Source: Coenobita brevimanus
Lineage: Eukaryota; Arthropoda; Malacostraca; Decapoda; Coenobitidae
Direction of reading: 5' to 3'
Assembly: GCA_032717465.1 (NCBI GenBank)
Contig: CM064632.1
Span: forward strand, 27,548,814 to 27,612,813
Length of the DNA stretch: 64,000 nt
Shown here: positions 23,014 to 32,749 of the stretch, piece after piece
Layout: each line of letters starts with the position of its first letter
Position numbering within the stretch: the stretch's first letter is position 1
Notes under the pieces: model-generated
The model's database searches: none
Told to the model about the DNA's origin: nothing
The model's input: only the letters and a program-made list of their open reading frames with translations
Position numbers and translations under genes: made by a program

Positions 23014-23214
23014 TTCTCGTCGGTTAAGGAAGCTCCCTAGCGCCTCTACCCAAGCAATTTATTTTTGGATACGGATGACTATCGTTTCGTACGTTATTAT
23101 GCAGAGTATGGTGATATTAGAATGATTTCGGTAACAGAAGAGGACGTTAAGGCATAATAAGCAAAATAAATAGCTTAAGAAAGAGTGCCAGGGAGTTTCC
23201 TTAACCCACGGGAA
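23014..23214 (-). mobile_element. MITE family 1, copy D
   Basis: The 201-bp element begins TTCTCGTCGGTTAAGGAAGC and ends with a degenerate inverted copy (TTTCCTTAACCCACGGGAA). It is flanked by TA on both sides. TIRs of ~50 bp share the cores GGAAGCTCCCTA and GCAATTTATTTT. It lies at the outer edge of the right palindrome arm. Confidence 0.85.
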
Positions 23215-23326
23215 TAGGTGCCTTAGTGTTTGCATAGGCTGTCTGTTTTAATTATTCTGTCAAGGCGTAGTAAGCTGTTAAGCATTCTTTATTAGCAATG
23301 AGATTTTTGAAGATAACGGCCATATG

Positions 23327-23367
<41 letters not shown>

Positions 23368-23443
23368 ATGCTTTTTTCTTTCTCTCCCTCCTCCTCCCTG
23401 TGAGGTGACATCTGGAGTGGCTCTTTAATATCCGGGGTGTTGC

Positions 23444-23482
<39 letters not shown>

Positions 23483-23616
23483 GGGTGTGTATATTTGAGG
23501 AAGGGCAAGTGAGATGGTTATAATTGTGTGTGTGTGTGCGTGTGTGTGTGTGAAATTCTAAATCTTCATGACTATAAGATGATAATGATATAAACAAGAG
23601 ACAGAATAACCTTACA
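23215..23616. repeat. microsatellite cluster: (TC)n, (GA)n, (TG)n
   Basis: (TC)n at 23330-23362, (GA)n at 23447-23480 and an impure (TG)n at 23527-23552. Arg/Glu and Leu/Ser frames here are artefacts. Confidence 0.85.
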
Positions 23617-24226
23617 CCATCGGTTATGGAAGCTCTTTAACAATTCTTCCTTACCAGTTATATTGCTGCATATAAAGAGGTAATATTTTCTTACAGATTA
23701 TTAATTTTGTGGTAGGTGGGGACGCTCACCACCCACTCACTCGATGTAGTGCTGCTCTTGGGTGTCTGCCCTTTCTTTCCTTCATTCTTTCCTGTTCCTT
23801 CTGCCTGTGGGTGACTCTACACTGAGTGACAGGCCAAATGGTTTCCTGTATACCAGGAAACCATTTACTACGCTGGGTGGTAACCATATAACCAAATTTT
23901 GGCGCCTGGTGGTTTAATGGGTAATTATTGCGCTCCAATCGGATTGAGCCGGTGCAGGTTTATATCCAAGGGATGGTTGGGGTTTATTGCTCACGTAATG
24001 CCACTCAGGGATGAGTGAGGCTGGTCACTCTCATCTTAAATGTCGGGACCAACTGCCTAGCCCCGGGCTCCTACGCTCCTCATGGGGCAACGTAGGGTTG
24101 GATGATGGATGGATGGATGGTTATTAATTCAGTCTGTGTAAATATTAGAAACATAACAATAATCTAAAAAAGAATACTAAGGCGTTGAAAGCAAAATAAA
24201 TCTCTCAAGAAGAGGTGCTAATTGTT
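23617..24226. mobile_element. decayed MITE family 1 copy, split by a SINE
   Basis: The left part (23617-23706, GGAAGCTCTTTAACAATTC) and the right part (24130-24226, AGAAGAGGTGCTAATTGTTC) are inverted ends of a family 1 element. The SINE sits between them. Removing the SINE and one TSD copy leaves ~190 bp, the normal family length. Confidence 0.75.
23707..24120 (+). mobile_element. tRNA-derived SINE, copy 2
   Basis: Flanked by a perfect 9-bp direct repeat TTATTAATT (23698-23706 and 24121-24129). It shares with copy 1 the 5' GTGGTAGGTGGGG start, the GGAAACCATTTAC hairpin region, the tRNA-like stretch GGCGCCTGGTGGTTTA and the (GGAT)n tail. Compared with copy 1, it lacks ~100 bp of the pyrimidine-rich part but retains CACTCTCATCTTAAATGT before the tail. 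Confidence 0.88.
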
Positions 24227-24231
24227 CTTCC

Positions 24232-24392
24232 ATCCTGGTGTGGCCAGGGTTTTCGTCCTTTTGCATATTATTTCACATACGATTTTACTTTTTTTTTTTT
24301 TTTGTAGCACTTCCTTGTGACTAGCATGGTATTTTGTTGTTAATCTATTGTTACAAGTCAGGTGAGAGATAGCAATATTTAGCCAAGTAAAA
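24232..24392 (+). mobile_element. MITE family 2, decayed copy
   Basis: Shares TTTTCGTCC near the left end, the inner GCACTTCCTTGTGACTAGCA, and TTTAGCCAAGT at the right end with the copies at 46598, 57977 and 63230. Interrupted by a poly(T) run. Confidence 0.6.
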
Positions 24393-24510
24393 AAAAAAAA
24401 AAAAAAAAAAAAAAGGCCCCTCCAACCTAGCGAGAATGTGTCCTTGAGGTGAGATGGTAAGGAGGCGAAATGGGCGAAATAAAGAAGCATCATATCACCT
24501 GTTCATTATC

Positions 24511-25835
24511 TTGGCATTTGTCTTCTTAGTATAATAGGAAAAGTGTATGGTAGGATACTTATAGACAGAGTTAGAGAAAGAACAGAGAAATTAGTTGGAG
24601 AAGAACAGGGAGGCTTTAGGAAGGGAAGAGGTTGTGTAGATCAGATATTCATTCTTAGATCTTTAGTGGAAAAGTTTCTAGAGAAGGGAAAGAAGTTGTA
24701 TGCGGCTTTCATGGATTTGGAGAAAGCATATGACAGGGTGGATAGACAAGGATTGTGGAAAGTGTTAAGAATATATGGAGTAGATGGGAAGTTGTTGAAT
24801 GCTGTGAAGAGTATGTATGATGGTGCTAAGGCTGCAGTGCGTGTGGATGGTGAACTAAGTGAATTTTTCTCTTTGAAAGTTGGTTTGAAACAGGGATGTG
24901 TCATGTCTCCATGGTTGTTCAATCTGTACATGGATGGGGTAATAAAAGAGGTACAAGGTAGGGTGGTGGATGTTGGAGTGGCCCTGGTGAGAGAGGATAG
25001 TGTTTGGAAACTCCCTGTACTGTTGTTTGCAGATGATACTGTGTTGTTGAGTGAAGATGAAGGGGAGCTGCAAGGCTTGGTGGATGAGTTTGAGAGAGTG
25101 TGTAAGAAACGGAACCTAAAGGTGAATGTAGGGAAGAGTAAAGTGATGGTCTTTGAGAGAGGTGAAGTCAGTGAATGTATAGCGAGGTTGGATGGTGAGG
25201 AATTGGAAAATGTGAGTACGTTTAAGTATTTGGGTAGTGTGATGAGTAAGGATGGAGGTTTGGAGGGTGAAGTGCTTGAAAGGGTACAGCAGGGAAGAAA
25301 GGTTGCTGGTTCCTTGAAAGCAGTGATAAGAAACAGGGAAGTGAGCATGGAAGTAAAAAAGTTACTACATGACAGTATTGTGATACCAACTCTAACGTAC
25401 GGAAGTGAAGCTTGGACGTTGTTGGAAGGACACAAGTCAAGAGTGAGAGCAGTGGAAATGAGTTATTTAAGAGGAGCTTGTGGAGTCACGTGGAGAGACA
25501 GGCTGACGAATGAGGATATAAAGGAGCGTTGTGGTGTTGATGTGGATGTGATAGGAAGCGTTGTGAGGAACACACTGAGGTGGTTTGGCCATGTGGAGAG
25601 GATGGAGGGTGAAAGACTGTCGAAGAGAGTGTATGTGAGTGAGGTGGAGGGTGGAAGAGGGAGGGGGAGACCGAGGATGAGATGGAGGGATGGGGTGGAG
25701 AGGTATATGAGAGAGGGGGGTGTGAGTTGGGAGCAGGGTAGTGAAATGGCGGGGGACAGGGCGACTTGGAGGCGATTTGTTTGTGGCCACCCCAAACGGG
25801 ATTGAGGCGTCTGGCAATAGATAGATAGATAGATT
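24511..25835 (+). mobile_element. RTE-like LINE, 5'-truncated
   Basis: RT-like coding begins abruptly at ~24511 (G-I-C-L-L-S-I-I-G-K-V) with no endonuclease upstream, as expected from incomplete reverse transcription. The 3' end is a (GATA)n tail at 25816-25835, just past the stop codon. Fragments of the same family with the same tail type are at 3475 and 30808. I could not find a clear TSD. Confidence 0.85.
24543..25805 (+). CDS. LINE reverse transcriptase, partial but uninterrupted
   Basis: The open frame of 420 codons (more if counted from the truncation at 24511) encodes the RT and C-terminal part of a LINE protein that would prime on nicked DNA. Finger motif G-G-F-R-K-G-R-G is at residues 23-30. 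Palm motif A is F-M-D-L-E-K-A-Y-D at 56-64. Motif B is G-L-K-Q-G-C-V-M-S-P-W at 114-124. The catalytic F-A-D-D box is at 162-165 with both Asp present. The C-terminal part has L-R-W-F-G-H-V-E-R-M and a Gly/Arg-rich stretch ending P-R-M-R-W. There is no true start codon, and the listed 5' edge is only the first GTG. The intact frame suggests a recent insertion. The RTE-like label rests on the C-terminal motif; CR1-like is the alternative. Confidence 0.88.
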   Translation: MYGRILIDRVRERTEKLVGEEQGGFRKGRGCVDQIFILRSLVEKFLEKGKKLYAAFMDLEKAYDRVDRQGLWKVLRIYGVDGKLLNAVKSMYDGAKAAVRVDGELSEFFSLKVGLKQGCVMSPWLFNLYMDGVIKEVQGRVVDVGVALVREDSVWKLPVLLFADDTVLLSEDEGELQGLVDEFERVCKKRNLKVNVGKSKVMVFERGEVSECIARLDGEELENVSTFKYLGSVMSKDGGLEGEVLERVQQGRKVAGSLKAVIRNREVSMEVKKLLHDSIVIPTLTYGSEAWTLLEGHKSRVRAVEMSYLRGACGVTWRDRLTNEDIKERCGVDVDVIGSVVRNTLRWFGHVERMEGERLSKRVYVSEVEGGRGRGRPRMRWRDGVERYMREGGVSWEQGSEMAGDRATWRRFVCGHPKRD

Positions 25836-25913
25836 ATTTTTTTTTCCTTCATCAGTTGTCTGTATATGCGCTGTAAACCATCATAGCAACTGACTGTGGT
25901 AAAACGTAGGTAT

Positions 25914-25917
<4 letters not shown>

Positions 25918-25951
<34 letters not shown>
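25918..25951. repeat. (TG)n microsatellite
   Basis: A perfect TG run. Confidence 0.95.
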
Positions 25952-25954
<3 letters not shown>

Positions 25955-26284
25955 CAAAATCGGAAATTTGGTGTAACTGGATGGAGCATACTAACTGATA
26001 AATAAATAAGTGAAGTTGGAAAGAACATTGGGTAAACATTCGCTATATTTGAAGCAGTAGAAGCACCTTACCAAACCAGTTTTTCTTCTTCCTGATGGTC
26101 TGTTATAATTTTTTAATATTTCTGTGGTGGTAATTAAATGTTTCATGCGAAATCTGTTTCTCCGCTGTTATTAGCTGTGTTCCACGGTGTCAGCTCGTTT
26201 GACTCGTCAAGGTAATGGCGGAAGGGACTGTCCTAACCTAAGTGTTTAACTAAACCTAAGCTTAACTGTACCTAATAATTTAAT

Positions 26285-26336
26285 CCAACCTAACCTAACC
26301 TAACCTAGCCGGACCTAACCTAACCTAACCTAGCAT
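26285..26336. repeat. CCTAA (TTAGG-type) repeat
   Basis: Two short runs, each of three or four CCTAA units, separated by CCTAGCCGGA. The arthropod telomere repeat is TTAGG. These lie inside a transposable element, so they are not a chromosome end. Confidence 0.85.
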
Positions 26337-26443
26337 CCAGTCGGGAAGTTGAGAAACGAAAACCACCTTTGACTCAGTCTTTTATGGCAGTCAAATTGAC
26401 TGCCATGAGTAAGACAATCGTAGGTAGCCTACGGAAGCGTGAT

Positions 26444-26599
26444 GATAAAAAGTGGGAAATTTTTCAGCAGGAAAAGATAAATGATAAAAAGTGGGAAATT
26501 TTTCAGCAGGAAAAGATAAATGATAAAAAGTGGGAAAATTTTCAGCAGGAAAAGATAAATGAGAAAAAGTGGGAAAATTTTCAGCAGGAAAAGATAAAT
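26444..26599 (+). repeat. 39-bp tandem repeat x4
   Basis: Exact units at 26444, 26483, 26522 and 26561 begin GATAAAAAGTGGGAAATTTT. Because 39 is a multiple of three, a small plus-strand frame (26369-26611) reads D-K-K-W-E-I-F-Q-Q-E-K-I-N four times. It lies wholly inside the family 3 element and is probably not a gene. Confidence 0.93.
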
Positions 26600-26869
26600 T
26601 ATCACACATAAAATAGAAAAATACAGAAAACAAACTGGAAGAATATGATTTGACTTGGTAAGGTCCTTCTACTGCTTCAAGTAAAGCGTAGGTTTACCGA
26701 ACATTGTCCTGCAGTGGATCGTATGATTGATGATGATGATGACGCATCTTGTTAAGAAAGAGCATGGTGAATCGCATCAACACAAGTATCAAGTAATCGT
26801 GCGAGTGTAGAAATTCTGCCTTCACCAGCAGCACGAGTAGCAATCAATTAAATATATGGAAACTCAGCG

Positions 26870-27110
26870 AAGGCTCTTATTGGCTGGATCTCATGACGTC
26901 ACGCGTAAGCTTCCTCTACCTCATGTTTACTTATGCGCCTGCATCCTGTGTGGTTGCATGGCGCTGTTGCTTAGTTTTATTTCCTTAGTGGAGCTTTATC
27001 AACGACCTGAGTGTGTGCTTCTAGACGACACGTTAGAGCAAAGCTGTGGGTAGTGAAAGAACAAGCAGGAAGGAGTGGACCAAGATATCAGACAGTGGGA
27101 CGAGGTAAGT
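26870..27110 (+). promoter_or_regulatory. possible promoter plus first exon
   Basis: An inverted CCAAT box (ATTGG at ~26878), a perfect palindromic cAMP-response-type octamer TGACGTCA at 26894-26901 and CG-rich sequence are followed ~200 bp later by a consensus splice donor, GAG|GTAAGT, near 27105. A 65-codon frame spans 26856-27053 but matches no family I know. All parts could occur by chance. Confidence 0.25.
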
Positions 27111-27167
27111 GTTTATTTTCCATCTCCAGTGATACAGCGTCTGTAGGAATATGTTAGCCGATCACTG

Positions 27168-27226
27168 ATGGCCGTATGCTTAAACACAAATGGAGAGGCC
27201 CTGCATTGGGCCCTACTTTACACACT
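27168..27226. repeat. left member of a possible inverted pair
   Basis: ATGGCCGTATGCTTAAA here recurs in reverse complement at ~28840-28858 (TTTAAGCATACGGCC), with GGGCCCTA following in both at ~25-30 bp. It may mark the TIRs of a ~1.7-kb element surrounding 27513-28198. I found no target duplication. Confidence 0.45.
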
Positions 27227-27512
27227 AAGGAAAGCACAAGCAAGCCCTCAGTTTTTACATGGTATGCTGTGACAGCATTAAGGAAAAGGGGTGGTTGGCA
27301 GTCCTGCTTAGGTGGTATGTCTGAAGGTTCGCTCCCAAGGGAGTCACCGTACATTCATTACGATGTCCATCAGCAACAACAAGAAACTTTTCCTTTTTTA
27401 TTTTTATATTTTAGCACTTGTTTTATGTATACTGTTTATACTTTTACAGTGATAAACTTTTCAGTCAGTACTTATGTTGTATATATAACTAGCGCTGCTG
27501 TTATAAGAATTA

Positions 27513-28198
27513 GGTAATCGGGAGACGTGGGACCACCACCACCACCACCACCAAAAAAAAAAAAAAAAAAAAAAAAAAACGACCCTAACTAGTGACTTAA
27601 TAAAGGTGTACTGAAGTGTGTTTTTAAGTAGTAGGAGGATCCACCAATAAACATGGAAAATGATTACATAAGGGATAAGTTTAGGATAAATTTGGTTAGG
27701 TTAGCAAAAAATTGGTTAGGTTAGAATGAAATAGGTTAGGACAAATAAGGTTGGGTTGAAGTACGAAAATTTGTTAGGTTTGGGTAAATGGGCACTGATA
27801 AAGGTAAATTGCTTAAAAATGGTGTTCTAAAATGGCGTCCGTTTGTCATCGCGCACAGGTTAGGATAAGTTTAGCTAGGTTAGCCAAAAATAGGGTAGGT
27901 AAGGTTAGGATCTATAAGATTGGCTTGTTAGGAAAATTTAGGTTAGGTTTGGATAAATAGGCCTTGATAAGGGTAATTTTACATATAGATCGCTTTCTAA
28001 GATGGCGTCCGTCTGTCTTCATGGACCACAAGATAGTGTCCATGAACAGACTGCATTTTTATGTTCTTTTTACCACTCAAAAAAAAAAAAATATATATAA
28101 AATAAAATATTGAAACAAACAATTGGAGAATACTTGAAGGGTAAGGAAAAAGTGAGAAAACTGCAAAATAAGGCGGTCCCGTCTCCTCAAGGATTACC
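27513..28198. mobile_element. 686-bp non-autonomous DNA element with 8-bp TSD (family 4)
   Basis: A perfect 8-bp direct repeat, AAGAATTA, lies at 27505-27512 and 28199-28206. The ends are GGTAATCGGGAGACGTGGGA on the left and GTCCCGTCTCCTCAAGGATT followed by ACC on the right, an imperfect TIR of ~25 bp. The interior contains (CCA)n plus poly(A) at 27536-27580 and a ~165-bp direct duplication rich in GGTTAGG. No transposase frame. Confidence 0.85.
27676..28023. repeat. ~165-180-bp direct duplication rich in GGTTAGG
   Basis: Two diverged copies meet near 27858. Shared landmarks in order are GGATAAGTTTAG/GGATAAATTTGG, GGTTAGGTTTGG, AAATRGGC, CTTGATAA and TGGCGTCCGTYTGTC. TTAGG-type words occur throughout. 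Confidence 0.75.
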
Positions 28199-28206
28199 AA
28201 GAATTA

Positions 28207-29527
28207 TGAATAGGATGCCGCTGGTAAATATTTAAAAATGGTATTAGAAAAAAAGAAAAGAAAAATATAGTTTGCAGTGCTTGAGATCTGATGCCGTCAC
28301 GACGCTTCATAGTTTGGCCTATGTGGTAAGGATAGTAATGTGTTATATGAGACAGCATGTACTTTATATTATTCCCTGTAGCATTGACTGAACGTCCGAT
28401 ATTCATTTAATTCACTCGGATAATGTGTAAATGTGGTTTAAGTATGTCAATTTGATGATCTTATCCTACTATAGTCGACTGTGAAAAAAAAAAAAAACTG
28501 CATGTCACCACAAGCGCAGGTAAGGGCCTGACTTGCCCTTGACCTATTAGGCTACTCCTTAAGGAATAGCCCGTGGGTATTAATAACAAACAATTCAGTT
28601 GCAGTGTATACTTGCATTATATTTTTGGCATGTTATGATATTGTTTACAAACTATTTACATTGTTTTTGCATGTACAGAGCTACTTTGTTACGAAAAATT
28701 AAATATAGGGTTTGTGAAAGTCATAGCATTCGTCCCCTTCAAAAAAATTTGGAACAACCCCTAGAGAGAGAGTGAAATCTTTCCGTACTTAAACTTTTGG
28801 CATACCATTTTGATATAGGGCCCTTAGGAAAGACCCCACAGCTTTAAGCATACGGCCGTGTGTTAAACTCGAACTCCTTATTTATCTCAGTGTTTTCCTA
28901 CTTTGGTACTTATCTTCGTGTCGTTAAAATGGGCGAAGAATGACGTATGGGTGAAATACAGTTCGGTGTATTAAATATGCGACGTAGTCAAACACCATGA
29001 AGCGTGTGTTGGTTGTGTATGGGGGGAGGGGGTCTCACACTGACCGTGGCCTCTCAACAAGTGTGATGGAAATGGCTTGGTATATTTACTGGCATTTTAT
29101 TAATTACAGTACATACAATCCTTGAGCTCAGTGACCAACAAAATGTCTGCACTTTAGAGTAATTAGAAAAAATAAAAGACATTTGCAAGAGGAGTGTAAG
29201 GATGAATAGATAAGTGGTTGATAAAGCTGAGAAGAGCAGAAGGAGGGTTTATAGGCGCTGACTCTTACGCAAAACCTTTCACCGACAGAAAGAAAGGAAA
29301 CGAAGCACCGAGTATGTTTTGCTGAACTAAGAGTGTGGATCTTTGACGGAACCCTGCTCGTTTTCTCTTGTTGATCAGAAATTATGTTTTGAGCAAGTGT
29401 GTTCGCGCCCTAGGTGAGGTACAGGAGGAAGGGAGAGTGAGAGGGGAGTAAGTGGAGGAAATGGGAGTGCTGAAAAGAGAAAGGTAGCAGGTAGAAACAT
29501 CGCCAGCTTAAGATATTGGTAATATAC
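28207..29527. other. unassigned
   Basis: AT-rich DNA including a poly(A) at ~28483-28496. The right member of the 27168 inverted pair is at ~28812-28860. No coding sequence recognised. Confidence 0.4.
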
Positions 29528-30216
29528 TTGGTAAATGTATGGTTTAAGCAGCAGAAAGACCTTACAAGTCCAGTTCCTACTCCTCCAATTTGTTTTCTGT
29601 TCTTTTCTGAATATTTCCATGGCGGTAAACAGTATTCTTTTTACTTCCCCCTCCCCCACCCTTTGTCTTAATGTTCCTTATGCTTCATCGACGTTTGTTT
29701 TTCCTCAGGCGTAATGGAAGAGACGTACTCATACCTACTTCAATCCACCCAGATTCATTTACTTTTGCTTTTGCTTTTTCTGCCTTTTTTGTTTACTATT
29801 TTTATGAGCATAAATAATGTGTACTGTTGATATTGTTTCTCTGTTGATCTTGACGTTTTATTTCACGGGCTTGATGGCGAACTTACTAAAACTTACTAGA
29901 ATAGGATAGGCTAGGTTAAACTGCAAGGCTAGGCTAGATCAGGTTAGATTAAAATGTGTGCAAGAGGTACTAAAAGGCGACTGGGACGTCAACAACAATT
30001 TTGGTAGATTTGGGTTTGTTGAAATAAATGTTTGTCATTACATTCGAAGAACAGTTGACAGAGCAGAACATGGCTAAAAACAATAGGGAAAGAACTTTAT
30101 CGTGAAACGTTTATTTACCACCCCCAAAATTATAATAAAAGAAAAAAAGACTATGAGAGGGAGAAACTAATTTGGTAAGGTGCTTCTGCAGGTTAGAGTA
30201 AAAGGTATGTTTAATC
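29528..30216. mobile_element. second, decayed family 3 element
   Basis: The left end (GGTAAATGTATGGTTTAAGC) and the right end (TTGGTAAGGTGCTTCTGCAG, then TAAAAGGTATGTTTA) match the TIRs at 26031 and 26698. The interior also carries GGTTAG-type words at 29902-29955 and a segment like GGCGTAATGGAAGAGAC. No clear TSD remains. Confidence 0.7.
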
Positions 30217-30807
30217 ACGTAAGCTGTCTGGATTTTCGCTCTAAATAATCATTGCGACTGTAACTAAGGTAAAACGATATTAATAAAAGGGTCTTCTCAT
30301 GATGCTGCGTGCCCAGAGTGTGTAGAACAGATGGAAGTATGCATGAGTAAACAGATGGACTTATGTATGAGTGTGTGCCTGTCCCAGAACGTTTCCTTTC
30401 TTCCTTTGTGCTGAGACCTCCTATCTCCATAGCGCAGTAAATGTGTGGATTGTTTTTTAATGCTTTACCTAAAATTTGCGTGCATTACAATAAACAGGTT
30501 GCTTAGGTATTCGTACAGATTTCGGACAGCGTGTGCTATTCTGTTATGCATTCAAACAAGGGTCGAGGGATTTACGATAGCAATGCCTTTAACATTTGAT
30601 TCACCTACCTGCGTAGCTTGTCGTGTTTTCGTTTTCCATTCTGTCTGTATTTATCTATCTATCTATATATATCTCTATCTACCTATCTGTCTATCTATCT
30701 ATCTATCTATCTATCTATTTATATGTACTAACACGAAAAGAAACGGTACCCGGTAATAATTTACATACATGGCATATGATTAATGGAAGTAAAGGGTTAA
30801 GGTAGGC
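30217..30807. other. unassigned, with (CTAT)n
   Basis: A CTAT/CTGT microsatellite at 30651-30720. No gene. Confidence 0.5.
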
Positions 30808-30937
30808 AGGTACATGACTGAGGGTGGTGTGCGCAGGAGGAAGGGCATCCAGACGGCGAAGGACAGAGTTGCATGGCGATTTGTTGGTGATCTGTAAGAG
30901 AAAGGAGTCTGGCTGCAGATAGATAGATAGACAGATA
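30808..30937 (+). mobile_element. RTE-like LINE 3' end fragment
   Basis: Matches the last ~120 bp of the LINE at 24511-25835 (GGTACATGACTGAGGG versus GGTATATGAGAGAGGG; GGCGATTTGTTGGTG versus GGCGATTTGTTTGTG). It ends in the same (GATA)n tail at 30917-30937. Confidence 0.75.
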
Positions 30938-31411
30938 TTCTTAATTCGTAGGAGTCTTAAGCATGAATAAATCACCCTTTCTACCCATTATCTTTTTCTC
31001 CCTCGTTTCCGCCTCATCAATCAACAGTGAAAGCACAAATAAGTGAGCATATTTTTACGTATATACATCTTTAGACGTCAAATATGAGAACGGCGATTGT
31101 TGTTGTGACGTATTTTAAAAAGATTCTGTTCAGCTTAGGAGAGGCCTCTGGTAGTCAAAAAGTTAGTGAAGGTTAAATCTAAGCCGTCCAGTTTGAAAAG
31201 TCTATCTCAAGGTGAATAAAATCGTCAGGAAGAAGTAAGAAAATGGTAAAAATAAAAAATAAAATACGTCAGCGGATTCAAGAAATTAAAATTTCATGGG
31301 CCGGCCTACAACATCGATATTACAAAGGACGTATGGGATACTGTATTATTGATTCATTTTTTGGTGGCAAGAGAGTCTTACTAGCACTCCTTCCTCGGCC
31401 GTTTACTTTAC
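30938..31411. other. unassigned
   Basis: No gene or repeat recognised. Confidence 0.4.
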
Positions 31412-31775
31412 TCTTGTGACCGTAACATGTGTCTCCTCCTCTGACACCGTAACATGTGCTTTCCCCTAATGACACCGTAACATGTGTTCTCCCTTTCTGG
31501 CATCGTAACATTTGCTTTCCCCTAATGACACCGTAACATGTGCTTTCCCCTAATGACACCGTAACATGTGCTCTCCCCTTATGACACCGTAACATGTCCT
31601 CCCCTCTTATGACACCATAACATGTACTTCCCTCTTATGACACCGTAACGTGTTCTCCCCTTATGACACCATAACATGTGCCCTTTTGACACCGTAACGT
31701 GTTCTCCCCTTATGACACCATAACATGTGCTCTTATGACACCGTAACATGTGCTTTCCGCTTGTTACACTGTAAG
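31412..31775. repeat. ~28-bp minisatellite, ~13 copies
   Basis: The unit is GACACCGTAACATGTGCTTT plus CCCCTAAT, with length variants. The invariant part is CCRTAACATGT, and shortened units appear near 31680-31740. The internal word CATGT/ACATG is conserved across units. Confidence 0.93.
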
Positions 31776-32749
31776 ATGTGCCCTTGTATTTTATTTATTG
31801 TACCTTGTTTTAATCTCGACATTTTCGTCAGTAGCAAACACCCTTACTACTGTATATCCATCCCTACAACTCATCACAACGACCATCACGTCTCTTCTCA
31901 CAACCACACCATTCACATGGATGTTGTTATTGTTGATGATTATACTATACTATACTCCATTTCCCATCTGAACTTGAACCTGGTGGATTGTACGGTGGAG
32001 TTACTCTTGTCCTGCCGTCCATCATCTCCTTTCAAATGACCGAGAGGGAGGTGAAGGACGTTTGTATAACCAGGCAGCGAAGTTGTCCTGCTATATCGGT
32101 TCAAGCACGTGAAGCCGTCCCTCTCCACCACACAGAGGAGTAATATGCAAATAAATCGCTAAGGTAGAGGGAAAATCCTAGACTAAATCTTTGCCAGCCG
32201 ACCTACCCCGCCCATTTTCACAAAGAATGCTTACCTTTTCGGGCTCCTTCACCCAACAAATCCTAGCCCGTCAAGCCCATTACTCATTTTTAAAACCCTC
32301 CTCCTCCTACCTCTCCCAGTCCATGTACCCATGTACACATCAGTTCATCTGTCTATCAGTCAGTCCGCCTTGCTATCCATATACCGGTGGCCTCATCCAT
32401 TTATCCAACGACCTGCCCAACCACCTATGTGTTTATTCATCCATGCGTTAATCCATCTAGGCCTATCCATCAGCTAAGTCATCTCTATATCAATCCATCC
32501 ATTTCTTTGTCCATTATCCATCTATCCGTCAATTTCTCTGTCCATCTGTCCACATATTCATCCGTTTATCTATCCATCCATCTATATGTTCATTTATCCA
32601 GCCATCTAGCCCCCCAGCAAGTGTACCACATAAAGCAAACAACCTGTCGAAGCGTCAGTCTTGGGTTCTGGTGGTGCTCTAAGCTGGTGATTATTTCGGG
32701 ATTACGTATCGAGACGAGCCGAGTTGCCCCCGAGCTAGTGAGGTCTTGG
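31776..32749. other. unassigned, with CCAT-rich stretch
   Basis: Irregular CCATC/TATCCAT tetranucleotide-rich DNA at 32330-32600. No gene. Confidence 0.4.

Larger units (their letters stand above)
18375..23190 (-). repeat. right arm of the large palindrome, split by a LINE
   Basis: Homologous in reverse complement to 14958-17385. After removing 19598-22025, the arm is ~2.39 kb, close to the ~2.43 kb left arm. This supports a single later LINE insertion into a pre-existing arm. Confidence 0.87.
26031..26698. mobile_element. 668-bp non-autonomous DNA element with 8-bp TSD (family 3)
   Basis: A perfect 8-bp direct repeat, GAACATTG, lies at 26023-26030 and 26699-26706. TIRs of ~45 bp begin GGTAAACATTCGCTATATTT on the left. 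The right end, in reverse complement, begins GGTAAACCTACGCTTTACTT, and both continue into GAAGCAGTAGAAGSACCTTA. The interior carries CCTAA repeats and a 4 x 39-bp tandem. No transposase is encoded. 8-bp TSDs occur in hAT, P and Merlin elements, and the GG-starting TIR fits Merlin best, but the superfamily is an inference. Confidence 0.88.

Noticed and set aside
24641..25435. Long minus-strand frames opposite the LINE RT
   Set aside because: They are antisense shadows of a strongly supported RT frame.
26285..26336. A chromosome end or fusion scar from CCTAA repeats
   Set aside because: The array is short and imperfect and lies inside an element with TIRs and an 8-bp TSD.
26369..26611. An 80-codon gene with four 13-residue repeats
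   Set aside because: The frame is explained by four 39-bp tandem units inside a non-autonomous DNA element.
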